Below are positions 55,548 through 63,209 of a stretch of DNA of 64,000 nucleotides, in pieces. Source of the DNA: CBDAMZ01 sp965197375 (GTDB lineage Bacteria; Acidobacteriota; Vicinamibacteria; Vicinamibacterales; UBA8438). The DNA is taken from positions 1 through 64,000 of the forward strand of contig CBDAMZ010000009.1 of assembly GCA_965197375.1 (NCBI GenBank), given 5' to 3'. Below the pieces are notes generated by a model. It was not told the DNA's origin. It saw only the letters and a list, made by a program, of their open reading frames with translations, and ran no database searches. The first letter of the stretch is position 1, and each line of letters begins with the position of its first letter. The translations under genes and the position numbers were made by a program.

Positions 55548-56302
55548 TCAGCGCCGAGACTGCAACTTCGCAAGCAAGCGAAGGATCTCGAGATAGAGCC
55601 ACACGAGCGTCACCAGCAGCCCGAATGCTCCGTACCACTCCATGTGCTTCGGCGCCCTTCGCTCGGCACCTTGCTCGATAAAATCGAAATCTAAGACCAA
55701 GTTAAGAACCGCGATAACGACAACAAAGATGCTAAAGAAGACGCCGAACGTGCCGCTGGAGTGAATCAGCGGAACGTGCATATTAAAGAAACCCCAAGAC
55801 AAAACTAAGGGGCATAAAGAAGCGCGACGCCCCCAGTGGCGGCCACGACGCCTAACTTAAAGTTCTCGGTAGCCCGAATCACCCCGGATCGGTACGCAGC
55901 TAGCAATGCCCAGAGCGTTCCGAACGTGAGAAACACGGCCTGGCTGACGATCCCGGGATACTTCGTCTCAAACACCACGGAGATCCCACCCAGCGCGAGT
56001 CCTTCCAACCCTGCGTAGACCGGCGTCGTGAACGGCGCCCACGGCTGCTTGAAGACGGTGACTATGGCCACCAGCAATCCTCCGATGCCTCCGATCAGCG
56101 TCAGGATCCACAGGGAGGAATCTGACGCCCCGCGATTCCAGACGAAACTCGCGGCGACCAATAGAATGAGAAGCGACAGGGCGGTCTTGTTAACCGTTCC
56201 GCTGATCGTCATCGCCTGGTCATCTGCGACCATTGGAAATGCCGCAAACGTATCGGCCGTAAGTGCCGGGTTCCCGGAGCGCATCGTCAAATGTCCAGCC
56301 AC
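55548..56302 (-). pseudogene. Bax-inhibitor-1/YccA-family membrane protein, frameshifted
   Basis: The first part (55805-56302) carries FAAFPMVADDQAMTISGTVNKTALSLL and the helices FTTPVYAGLEGLALGGISVVFETKYPGI, ending ALLYAP-stop. The conserved end, VPLIHSSGTFGVFFSIFVVVIAVLNLVLDFDFIEQGAE to the C-terminus, is in another frame (55548-55802). Between them, frames SFVLG and GFFNMH are needed in turn, so two indels lie within about 40 bases. Start is GTG 56302 or ATG 56284. Confidence 0.85.
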
Positions 56303-56449
56303 AGTCTGTTCCTAGTCGTTCTCACCGTCGATGATAGTGACGAAACTGTCGCATTCTACTCCTGAGGTGCGTGACAGCTCCAACGCCCGAGTTAAATCAC
56401 GGGAAGCGTGCACGCCGCCCCCTTGCGCGAGGCTCGCCCAGTAGCTGGC

Positions 56450-57013
56450 CTACTTCTTCGCTCCCGCTTGCCTGTGATCAGCCAGCGCCGCCAGCACCTT
56501 CACAACCGAGGCGTTGTCGCCGAAGGTCTTGCTTAAATGGATAAAAACGTCCAGATTGCCTGGGGCGAAGACGAAGCTTGCGCCCAGTTGGAAAGGAGCT
56601 TTACCCGGTTTGTGCTGACGGTAGCCGGCGGCCTTGGCCTCCTTGCGGGCGGCAAAATTATCCCTCCGGCAGAGGTGGAGAAGGCTACCCCTCTTGAGAC
56701 CTGCGACCCTGTAGGCGCGGCGCCCTTCGTCGATCAGTAGGGGGAAAGCGATCCCCATCTCACCGCGAAAGAGGCGGGCGTAGTCAATACTCCCAAGGCC
56801 GATGGCAGCGAGGGTAGCGCCAGCTTCCTGAATCTGCGACTCATGATCGCGCAACTGCGCGATATGGTGGCGGCAGAAAATTCATCCATAGTGGCGCAGG
56901 AAGACAAGCACCGCGGGTCCTGCCTCCCAAAGGGTACCGAGGCGGATTTCCCGACCGTCTGGATCCGGGAGTCCAATTGGGGCAAGAGTTGCACTCAGAG
57001 TGTCAGCACACAT
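56450..57013 (-). CDS. Peroxiredoxin-like (AhpC/TSA_2) selenoprotein with in-frame UGA
   Basis: 187 residues if UGA is read as selenocysteine. From ATG 57013 the frame is ATLAPIGLPDPDGREIRLG, then AVLVFLRHYG-U-IFCRHH, then the rest in the same frame to 56450. Homologues have Cys in the first position of this C-x-x-C-like active site. The UGA (56884-56882, codon 44) stands exactly there, with Cys47 as partner. An SECIS-like hairpin follows 18 bases later. The flanking sequence keeps frame and conservation (LRDHESQIQEAGATLAAIG, FPLLIDEGRRAYRVAGL, GASFVFAPGN), so decay is unlikely. Thioredoxin-fold redox enzyme; exact substrate unknown. Confidence 0.82.
56846..56863 (-). promoter_or_regulatory. 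SECIS-like hairpin after the UGA codon
   Basis: ATCGCGCAGTTGCGCGAT on the minus strand folds to a 7-bp stem with loop AGUU, extendable by CAU/AUG with one bulged C. G and U sit at the loop apex as in bacterial SECIS elements, and the loop is about 26 bases after the UGA, in the usual 16-37 range. Confidence 0.7.
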
Positions 57014-57203
57014 CAACGATATGATACCGTCAAATGCCAGGTGCCAATCGCAGTGGTACGCACCAAAGCCGGTTTCCGCAACCGTCTGACCCCAAACAGA
57101 AAGGGCGTTGAGACAGGAAGGGAACGAACATAAAAACGGTGAATCTTCGTGCGCTTGATGGAATTTTTCTGCACACTCACTGACTTTTGAGGGGTTTTAA
57201 TCG

Positions 57204-57734
57204 ATGAACTATTATGGCGCTAAAGGACTAGCGAGCAGTTTCCGAACGGTACGTAAAAACACGATTCAAATAGCAGAGGATATTCCAGAAGATCAGTACG
57301 GATTCATCCCTGCCGAAGGGGCTAGCAGCATTGCAGAAACCCTGGTTCATATTGCCCTGTCTCCATGGTTCCAGCATACGATCCACGCTCGAGAGCGACG
57401 CTCAAACTTCGAAGGTTTTGATTATCCAACGTTGATGAAACAGATTTCTGAAGAAGCCGCAAAAGCAAGAACAAAATCTCAGGTTATTGACCTGCTACAA
57501 ACGGAAGGTGCTGTATGGGCCAACTTTTTGGAAGGTGTATCTGATGAATTTCTCGCCGAGTCTTTCACGTTTCCACTAGGTTCCACACCACCCGTTAAGA
57601 GCCGTTTTGAGATGCTCTTGTCCGTCAAGGAACACGAAATGCACCACCGCGGTCAATTGATGGCAATCCAACGCTTGCTAGGCATCGTCCCGCATTTGAC
57701 CCGGTTGAGGCTCGAGCGTCAGGCACAAGCATAG
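57204..57734 (+). CDS. DinB/YfiT-family protein
   Basis: 176 residues, four-helix bundle. Candidate metal His: ETLVHIALSPWF, then EHEMHHRGQLMAIQRLLGI near the end. GAGGGG upstream of ATG 57204. Many DinB proteins are thiol-dependent transferases or hydrolases with unknown substrates. AT-richer codon use than its neighbours hints at transfer. A second DinB gene is at 59911. The gap 57014-57203 has no gene and must hold its promoter. Confidence 0.88.
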   Translation: MNYYGAKGLASSFRTVRKNTIQIAEDIPEDQYGFIPAEGASSIAETLVHIALSPWFQHTIHARERRSNFEGFDYPTLMKQISEEAAKARTKSQVIDLLQTEGAVWANFLEGVSDEFLAESFTFPLGSTPPVKSRFEMLLSVKEHEMHHRGQLMAIQRLLGIVPHLTRLRLERQAQA

Positions 57735-57761
57735 CCTTCTTTCGTCCAGGTCTTAATAGTC

Positions 57762-57947
57762 CTACACTGGGGCGTACGGGGAGACTTCTCCAAACTCCCA
57801 TCGCAACTCGAATTTGTCACACACGATCCCCTGACCTGCCTGATCTGAACTCAAATCCTGTTCTTGATCCGAGGCAGCCGAACAGCCCGTCGCAAGCGCA
57901 ATACAGGAAATGAGCAAACCGAGGTATCGCATTGCTCGTGCTTTCAT
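57762..57947 (-). CDS. Small predicted lipoprotein
   Basis: 61 residues from ATG 57947. Signal peptide with lipobox (LLISCIALATGC), then a short acidic part (SAASDQEQDLSSDQAGQG) and a C-terminus with one Cys (IVCDKFELRWEFGEVS). 24 bases downstream of the tannase stop, so likely cotranscribed. No known function. Confidence 0.55.
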   Translation of the reverse strand: MKARAMRYLGLLISCIALATGCSAASDQEQDLSSDQAGQGIVCDKFELRWEFGEVSPYAPV

Positions 57948-57971
57948 AGCGACCCCACACCGCACCTCACC

Positions 57972-59531
57972 TTACGGAAGCTGGCAGGAGAAACTTCCCG
58001 CATCGTTCGAATCACCCTGACCATCGTAGATCGCTACCTGCGGATACGGACAAACCGGCCGAGTCATGACGATTTCCTGGCTGTCGCCGACCTTGTGAGC
58101 TACCAACTGCTCGGGAGCGTGTCCTTCTTCGACCCACGCGCGGATCGCCTCGATCCAATCTACCTGTGATGGCCCCGGTCCACCACTGCAGTGGAGAACG
58201 CCGGGCAACATGTAGAGTCGAGCGTAGTCGCGGGCATTGGCGTCCTCAGCCTCAACTGCTTCGTAGTAGTCGACCGTCCCGAGCGCCGTGATCGCTGGAT
58301 CTGACCACCCAGTCCAGAACACCATCTTCCCACCGCTGGCATTAAACGCACTCAGATCGGTGTCGACCGCATCGACGATACCTGACACTGCCCTGACGTC
58401 GTCCTTCCAGGTCGAAAAGTCGTATGACGTGAAGTCCCAGTCAGCGTCATTAAAGACGAAGTATTTGTAGAACTCCGTGCCGAACCCGTAGTGGAGCGCC
58501 GGCACTCCGCGCGCGCGTATGGATTCACTGCCAGTAATCCAGTTATCCCAGCCACCAGACTCTGACTCTCCACCCAGGGGAAAACCGGCGAAGATCGGCT
58601 CGCCGTTACTGGTCGGTCCGTCATAGATCGACTTGATCGCCGCGAGCTGAGCCGCGGTGACGCAGTCGGCTCCGGGTTGGCCCTCGGTGCACCGCGGGAG
58701 GTCTTCTGGCTTGAAGTTGCACGACTGCGGGTCGTTGAGTACATCGTCCTCGACCCCATCCTGTGCATCGCAGACGGTATTGATCGTTTCGGCCAGCAGC
58801 GCCCTCGTGTCGAAGGTGATGATCGGACTCGAGATGTCACCGTCTGGATAGAGCGCTTGCTGTGTTTGCACCATGCCAGCAGTGAACGCGGTCCAGTGAT
58901 AGGCCGGAGCCCCGGCGACAATGCCGTCGAAGTCGTCCGGATATCGCTGCGACTCCATCATCCCTTGTCCTCCGCCGCGCGAACATCCAACGAAATAGGA
59001 GTACTCCGGATCCTGCTTGTAGTAGTGGCGGATAATCGACTTGGCAGCATCGGTCGTCAGGTGGACCGCTCGGTAACCAAAGTTCTCTTGACGCACCGCG
59101 CTGTTGAGAGCCCACCCAGCCTCGATTCTTGTTCCGACGTGACCTGTATCAGTGCCGACCGTCGCATAACCGCGTTCCAGAGCGCCGGCACCAAATCCGT
59201 AATTCAGCGCAGAATTCTGGACGCTGCCCACAAAGCCACCGCCACCTCCCATCATAAATCGGCTGTTCCATTCCTCGGGAAGCAACAGCTCAAAGTTGAT
59301 CTCGGGTTCGATGACACCGGTGATGTGACAGTGTACCGGCTGCGTCTCTCCGGCCAACACCACTTCCGCTTTGGTAACCTGCATGTTGATCAGATCGAGA
59401 CCCGCCAACGCTTCGCATCGATCGGTCGTTACAACCGCTGTCCCAGTTTGTGGATCCAAGTCGGTGCAACCCGAAGCGAGCGCGACACTGCCGACGATGA
59501 CAGCAGAGATTACGACCCGTCCGATACGCAT
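57972..59531 (-). CDS. Tannase/feruloyl esterase-family lipoprotein
   Basis: 519 residues from ATG 59531. Lipobox in VGSVALASGC. Family landmarks: GGGGGFVGSVQN, ALERGYATVGTDTGHVG, the nucleophile motif YFVGCSRGGGQGMMESQRYPDDFDGIVAGAPA, a Cys-rich calcium/lid region (CDAQDGVEDDVLNDPQSCNF), and the catalytic His in MLPGVLHCSGG. Secreted esterase acting on gallate or ferulate esters of plant phenolics. Confidence 0.93.
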   Translation of the reverse strand: MRIGRVVISAVIVGSVALASGCTDLDPQTGTAVVTTDRCEALAGLDLINMQVTKAEVVLAGETQPVHCHITGVIEPEINFELLLPEEWNSRFMMGGGGGFVGSVQNSALNYGFGAGALERGYATVGTDTGHVGTRIEAGWALNSAVRQENFGYRAVHLTTDAAKSIIRHYYKQDPEYSYFVGCSRGGGQGMMESQRYPDDFDGIVAGAPAYHWTAFTAGMVQTQQALYPDGDISSPIITFDTRALLAETINTVCDAQDGVEDDVLNDPQSCNFKPEDLPRCTEGQPGADCVTAAQLAAIKSIYDGPTSNGEPIFAGFPLGGESESGGWDNWITGSESIRARGVPALHYGFGTEFYKYFVFNDADWDFTSYDFSTWKDDVRAVSGIVDAVDTDLSAFNASGGKMVFWTGWSDPAITALGTVDYYEAVEAEDANARDYARLYMLPGVLHCSGGPGPSQVDWIEAIRAWVEEGHAPEQLVAHKVGDSQEIVMTRPVCPYPQVAIYDGQGDSNDAGSFSCQLP

Positions 59532-59910
59532 GTGATTCCTCCCAGCCAGAATGGCCGCGGCTACCATACCTCTGCCACAGCGGGCGGGCAACCCCTCCAC
59601 TGTTAATCCGACTGGTAGTGGCACCTAGTGCCGGGCAGTTCAGCAGGAACGGGCTAACGGCTCACGCAGATGGGAGGTGTGATATTCCATCGTGGTTGCC
59701 GTGTATATCGTTAACGCTCGACGACGATATGATGTCTTTCTCTAATGAAATACGAGTTGCCATCAGGGTTCTGCCGGACACCATGGGACCGCGAAGAGTT
59801 CGAGACGGAGTGGCTTCGTTTCTGGGCAACCTCAATTGAATCCGCTGAACTCTTGGCGTGACAAAGATCCATTATGGCGCCGAGGGATTATCCTTGCCGG
59901 GTGCTCACCC

Positions 59911-60387
59911 ATGACTAATAGTGACCGTAGCCTCCGTGATCACGTCGTGAACCTCTTAGACGGGCACCAAGCTCATGTCGGATTAAGCGCGGCCCTCGAC
60001 AAGCTGTCGTTCGAAGATCTTTCGAAAAAGCCTAGAGGCACACATTGGACGCTTTGGGAGCTCTTCGAGCACATCCGCATTGCACAGCGGGACATTCTCG
60101 AGTTTAGCCGTAACGCCGATCACCAATCGCCGGAGTGGCCCAAAGGTTATTGGCCCGAAAACGAGGCGCCGACTGATACGGCGACGTGGAAAGCAAGCGT
60201 TGCGTCGTTCCGGCGCGATCTCGATGCGATGAAAGAGCTCGTGCTCGATCCCGACGTCGATCTTCACGAGAAAATTCCGCATGGAGACGGGCAAACGATT
60301 CTTCGTGAGGCACTATTGATTGCGGATCACAACTCCTACCACCTCGGGCAAATGGTGCTACTAATGAAACTGTTCGGAAGTTGGTAG
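59911..60387 (+). CDS. DinB-family protein
   Basis: 158 residues from ATG 59911; an upstream start at 59836 is less likely. Helical bundle with His at WELFEHIRIAQRDILEF and IADHNSYHLGQMVLLMKLFG, consistent with a three-His metal site. Function unknown. It is not closely similar to the DinB gene at 57204. Confidence 0.85.
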   Translation: MTNSDRSLRDHVVNLLDGHQAHVGLSAALDKLSFEDLSKKPRGTHWTLWELFEHIRIAQRDILEFSRNADHQSPEWPKGYWPENEAPTDTATWKASVASFRRDLDAMKELVLDPDVDLHEKIPHGDGQTILREALLIADHNSYHLGQMVLLMKLFGSW

Positions 60388-60624
60388 GGGGCTCATCAAC
60401 TGCCGACGACTGACTCCACTGGCGCCGGGCGGCTTGGGCTAGAGGGTTAGTCAGGTGGGTGCGCGATGTCTTGCTCGCTGACAAGCCGTTTAGCTTCGGT
60501 GATCCGGTCTCGGGGCATTAATCAGCGGGGGGTTTTACGGCACTTAACCGCTAAGTCCCATGTTCGCTCGGTTCTGGGAACTACCCCGTCTATTCCCACC
60601 CCTGTCAGTGATGCCGAAATGTTT
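60388..60624. other. Left flank of the IS1595 element
   Basis: 237 bases without a gene, ending in AAATGTTT (60617-60624), the left target-site duplication. Confidence 0.5.
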
Positions 60625-60647
60625 GGGGATTATATACGGTTTTACCC

Positions 60648-60676
60648 TTGACGCTCGTGGGCCTATTGGGTAAAAT
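60648..60676 (+). promoter_or_regulatory. Promoter inside the IS1595 left end
   Basis: TTGACG (60648-60653), 17-base spacer, TAAAAT (60671-60676), beginning 7 bases inside the left repeat and followed by TAGGAG and the transposase ATG at 60700. Confidence 0.65.
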
Positions 60677-60699
60677 AGTCTCATAAATAGGAGTAAGAC

Positions 60700-61632
60700 A
60701 TGGCCCACAACGCACCAGGCAAGCACTACCGTCAAGGGCTCTCCCTGTTGGGTGTGACCAGCATGTTCCAGGACGATGCGACCGCCGAACGCTGGTTCGT
60801 GCAGAGCCGTTGGCCGAACGGGATCGCCTGCCATGCGTGTGGCTCTCTCAACATCCAGGAGCGACGGACGCGCAAGCCGCAACCGTACCGCTGTCGTGAT
60901 TGCCGGAAGGACTTCTCGGTCAAGACCGGAACTCCGATGCAGGGCTCGAATCTCGGACTTCGAATTTGGGCTATCGCGTTCTACCTGATGGCCACCGGGA
61001 TCAAGGGCACGTCAAGCATGAAGCTCCACCGTGATCTCGGCGTCACGCAGAAAACCGCGTGGCACCTCGCGCATCGTATTCGTGAATCGTGGGCACGGAA
61101 GCAGCAGCGGTTCGCTGGCCCGGTCGAAGCCGATGAGACGTTCGTTGGTGGCAAAGAGCGCAATAAGCACGCGAAGAAGAAGCTTCGCGCAGGACGCGGA
61201 GCGGTCGGCAAGGTGGCCGTGGCTGGCGTCAAGGACCGCACGACCAAGCGGGTCAGCGCGAAGGTCGTTGAGAACACCGACGGAGCCACACTCAAGGGAT
61301 TCGTGCTCGACCGCACGGCACCTGACGCGACGGTCTACACCGACGAACACACCGCCTATCAGGGACTCGTCAATCACGAAGCCGTCAAGCACAGTGTGGG
61401 CCAGTTCGTCAACGGCTAGGCCCATACCAACGGCCTGGAGTCCTTTTGGTCCATGCTGAAACGCGGTTATCATGGTACGTACCACCACATGAGCCCGACG
61501 CACTTAGACCGGTACGTCACCGAGTTCGCCGGGCGTCACAATCAACGCGAGCTGGACACCGTGGACCAGATGGGCACGATGGTGCGTGGGCTGGACGGAA
61601 AGCGGTTGCGCTACAAAGATTTGGTGGTTTAG
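60700..61632 (+). pseudogene. IS1595-family (ISXO2-like) transposase with an in-frame amber codon
   Basis: 310 codons. Zinc ribbon CHACGSLNIQ...YRCRDCRKDFSVKTGTPMQ, then the DDE-type core with Asp in VEADETFVGGK and Asp in VYTDEHTAYQGL. TAG at 61417-61419 (codon 240) interrupts QFVNG-stop-AHTNGLESFWSMLKRGY; relatives usually have Gln there, so CAG to TAG. The frame continues without other damage to 61632. The amber lies before the last catalytic region, so termination would inactivate it unless suppressed. Confidence 0.9.
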
Positions 61633-61641
61633 AATCCTCGT

Positions 61642-62592
61642 TTGACAAAAGAAGATGTGACTCTTTCTGCAAAGGGGGCGAAGAGGACGCCTCGAATTGT
61701 CGCGAGTGAAATCGCTGAAGCGGCCGATGCCGACGTGATCATCTACAATGGCCCCATCCAGCGCGGGCTTGATTCCGTCTTCATCAACATGTGCGGCGAG
61801 TGCCAACAACCTCGGTCTTCCGCGCTCTTGCTCCTTGTTACCGAAGGCGGAAACGCTGACGCAGCATTCCGGATTGCCCGCTGTCTGCAACAGCGTTACG
61901 CTGGCTACTCTGTGTTCGTAAGTGGATGGTGCAAGAGCTCAGGAACTATTATCGCACTGGGGGCGTCGGAGTTGACCGCTTCTGACCACGGCGAAATGGG
62001 GCCCCTCGATGTCCAGTTGTCGCGAAAGGATGAGCTGTTCGAGACGTAGTCTGGACTCACGGTCACATCAGCATTGTCGACCCTGCATGACCGGGCGTTT
62101 TCGGCGTTCGAGAACTTCATGCTCAACATTAAGATTCGAGCTGGGTCGTCCATCACGACTCACACTGCCATGGAGGTCGCGTCCAGTCTGGCAACAGGGC
62201 TCCTATCAGGGATTTACGCTCAGATCGACCCGATGCACGTCGGGGAAGCTGGTCGAGCGAATAGAGTTGGAAAACAGTACGGCGAGATCTTGATTGCGAA
62301 GAGTCAGAATTCAACATCGGAGAACCTTGAGAAACTGATCAGCGCGTATTCCTCGCACGGATTCGTTATTGACCGACTCGAAGCCCAAGAGTTGTTCAAT
62401 AAAGTGCGGGAGCCGAACGCGCTTGAGATGGGGTTGGCGCAGCTACTGGGCCGAACGGCACTATGGCCGATAGCTCATCCAGGGGGACCGGTGATCACGT
62501 TTCTCTCGGAGAAACTTACAGCTAAAGACGACAGTGAGGTTGGGGGTAACGATGTCGAACTACGCAGGAGAGGCCACTGGCGTGGCTTATGA
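61642..62592 (+). pseudogene. SDH-type (SppA/ClpP-fold) protease passenger gene with an in-frame amber codon
   Basis: Begins TTG 61642, 9 bases after the transposase. Domain of the serine dehydrogenase proteinase type: DVIIYNGPIQRGLDSVF, ALLLLVTEGGNADAAFRIARCL, VFVSGWCKSSGTIIALGASEL, GEMGPLDVQL. TAG at 62047-62049 (codon 136) interrupts DELFET-stop-SGLTVTSALSTLHDRAFSAFENFML, and the same frame goes on, fully conserved, to 62592 (QIDPMHVGEAGRANRVGKQYG). No other lesion is visible. Confidence 0.8.
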
Positions 62593-62757
62593 ATCTGCCG
62601 GAACGAGCGCTGCAAAGACTGATAAACGAAGAGCTTAAGCAAACGCAGCGAGAAGATAAGATAGTCAAATCCAGCTTGGCATGCCAACAGACCACAACTA
62701 GTCGTGCCGAGAACGTCAGCGAGTTCACGGCCAACACGCAGCCGCGGGGCTGAGACA

Positions 62758-62943
62758 ATGCCGAAGAAACCCGGCCAACCTAAGCGCGGCCGTCCCGTCA
62801 CCTACGTGATGCCGGACCAGATCCCGGACACGCCGGCCCATATCGCCCAGGCCGTGCTGACCAGTCCCACCACCCCACCGGGCGGCTGGCAGTATCTCAA
62901 GAATCAGAAGGCGGCTGAGAAACGACGCCCGAAAAAGGGGTGA
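62758..62943 (+). CDS. Small passenger protein of the IS1595 element
   Basis: 61 residues from ATG 62758. Basic, proline-rich: MPKKPGQPKRGRPVTY, then MPDQIPDTPAHIAQAVL and a Lys/Arg tail. Resembles small basic proteins often seen next to ISXO2-like transposases; possibly a DNA-binding accessory. Ends 18 bases before the right repeat. 62593-62757 has no gene. Confidence 0.65.
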   Translation: MPKKPGQPKRGRPVTYVMPDQIPDTPAHIAQAVLTSPTTPPGGWQYLKNQKAAEKRRPKKG

Positions 62944-63009
62944 GTCTCCGCCCTGGGTGACACCGTATATAATCCCCAAATGTTTACCCGCATGCGAACA
63001 GTAACCCAT

Positions 63010-63209
63010 TCAGACTTCGACGAGCGGCAGTTGCTTCTCAGTGAGAACCTCAAAAAAATCCACACCCTCCCCGACGACAAGATCCCTCATCGACTGCCTC
63101 ACCAGATTTGGTCGGAATGCTTCGACTAGCGTAGCACAGGGAATATCCGTCGCGACGTCATCACGCAGAAAAAAGGCATTACATCCCTCGTCCTCACAAA
63201 ACACTAGAC
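63010..63209 (-). pseudogene. 3' fragment of an unknown gene cut by the IS3 element
   Basis: Minus frame LVFCEDEGCNAFFLRDDVATDIPC, then TLVEAFRPNLVRQSMRDLVVGEGVDFFEVLTEKQLPLVEV and stop. It is open to the IS3 end at 63210 and has no start of its own. Looks like the last 65 residues of a soluble protein. Family not recognised. Confidence 0.45.

Larger units (their letters stand above)
60625..62977 (+). mobile_element. IS1595-family element with passenger genes
   Basis: Perfect 16-base terminal inverted repeats GGGGATTATATACGGT at 60625-60640 and (inverted) 62962-62977; similarity extends to 20 of 23. Both ends are flanked by the same 8 bases AAATGTTT (60617-60624 and 62978-62985), the 8-bp duplication usual for the family. 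2353 bases in total. Contents: transposase, an SDH-type ClpP-fold gene, and a 61-residue gene, all in one direction. The intact ends and duplication indicate a recent insertion. Confidence 0.93.

Noticed and set aside
60700..62592. Genome-wide reassignment of TAG
   Set aside because: TAG is the normal terminator of several intact genes here (for example at 3670 and 35621), so only element-specific suppression or mutation remains possible.
62979..63129. Plus-strand 50-codon frame beginning in the right target duplication
   Set aside because: Its start is within the duplicated 8 bases and it runs opposite to a better-supported gene fragment; the TATATAAT before it is part of the IS end.
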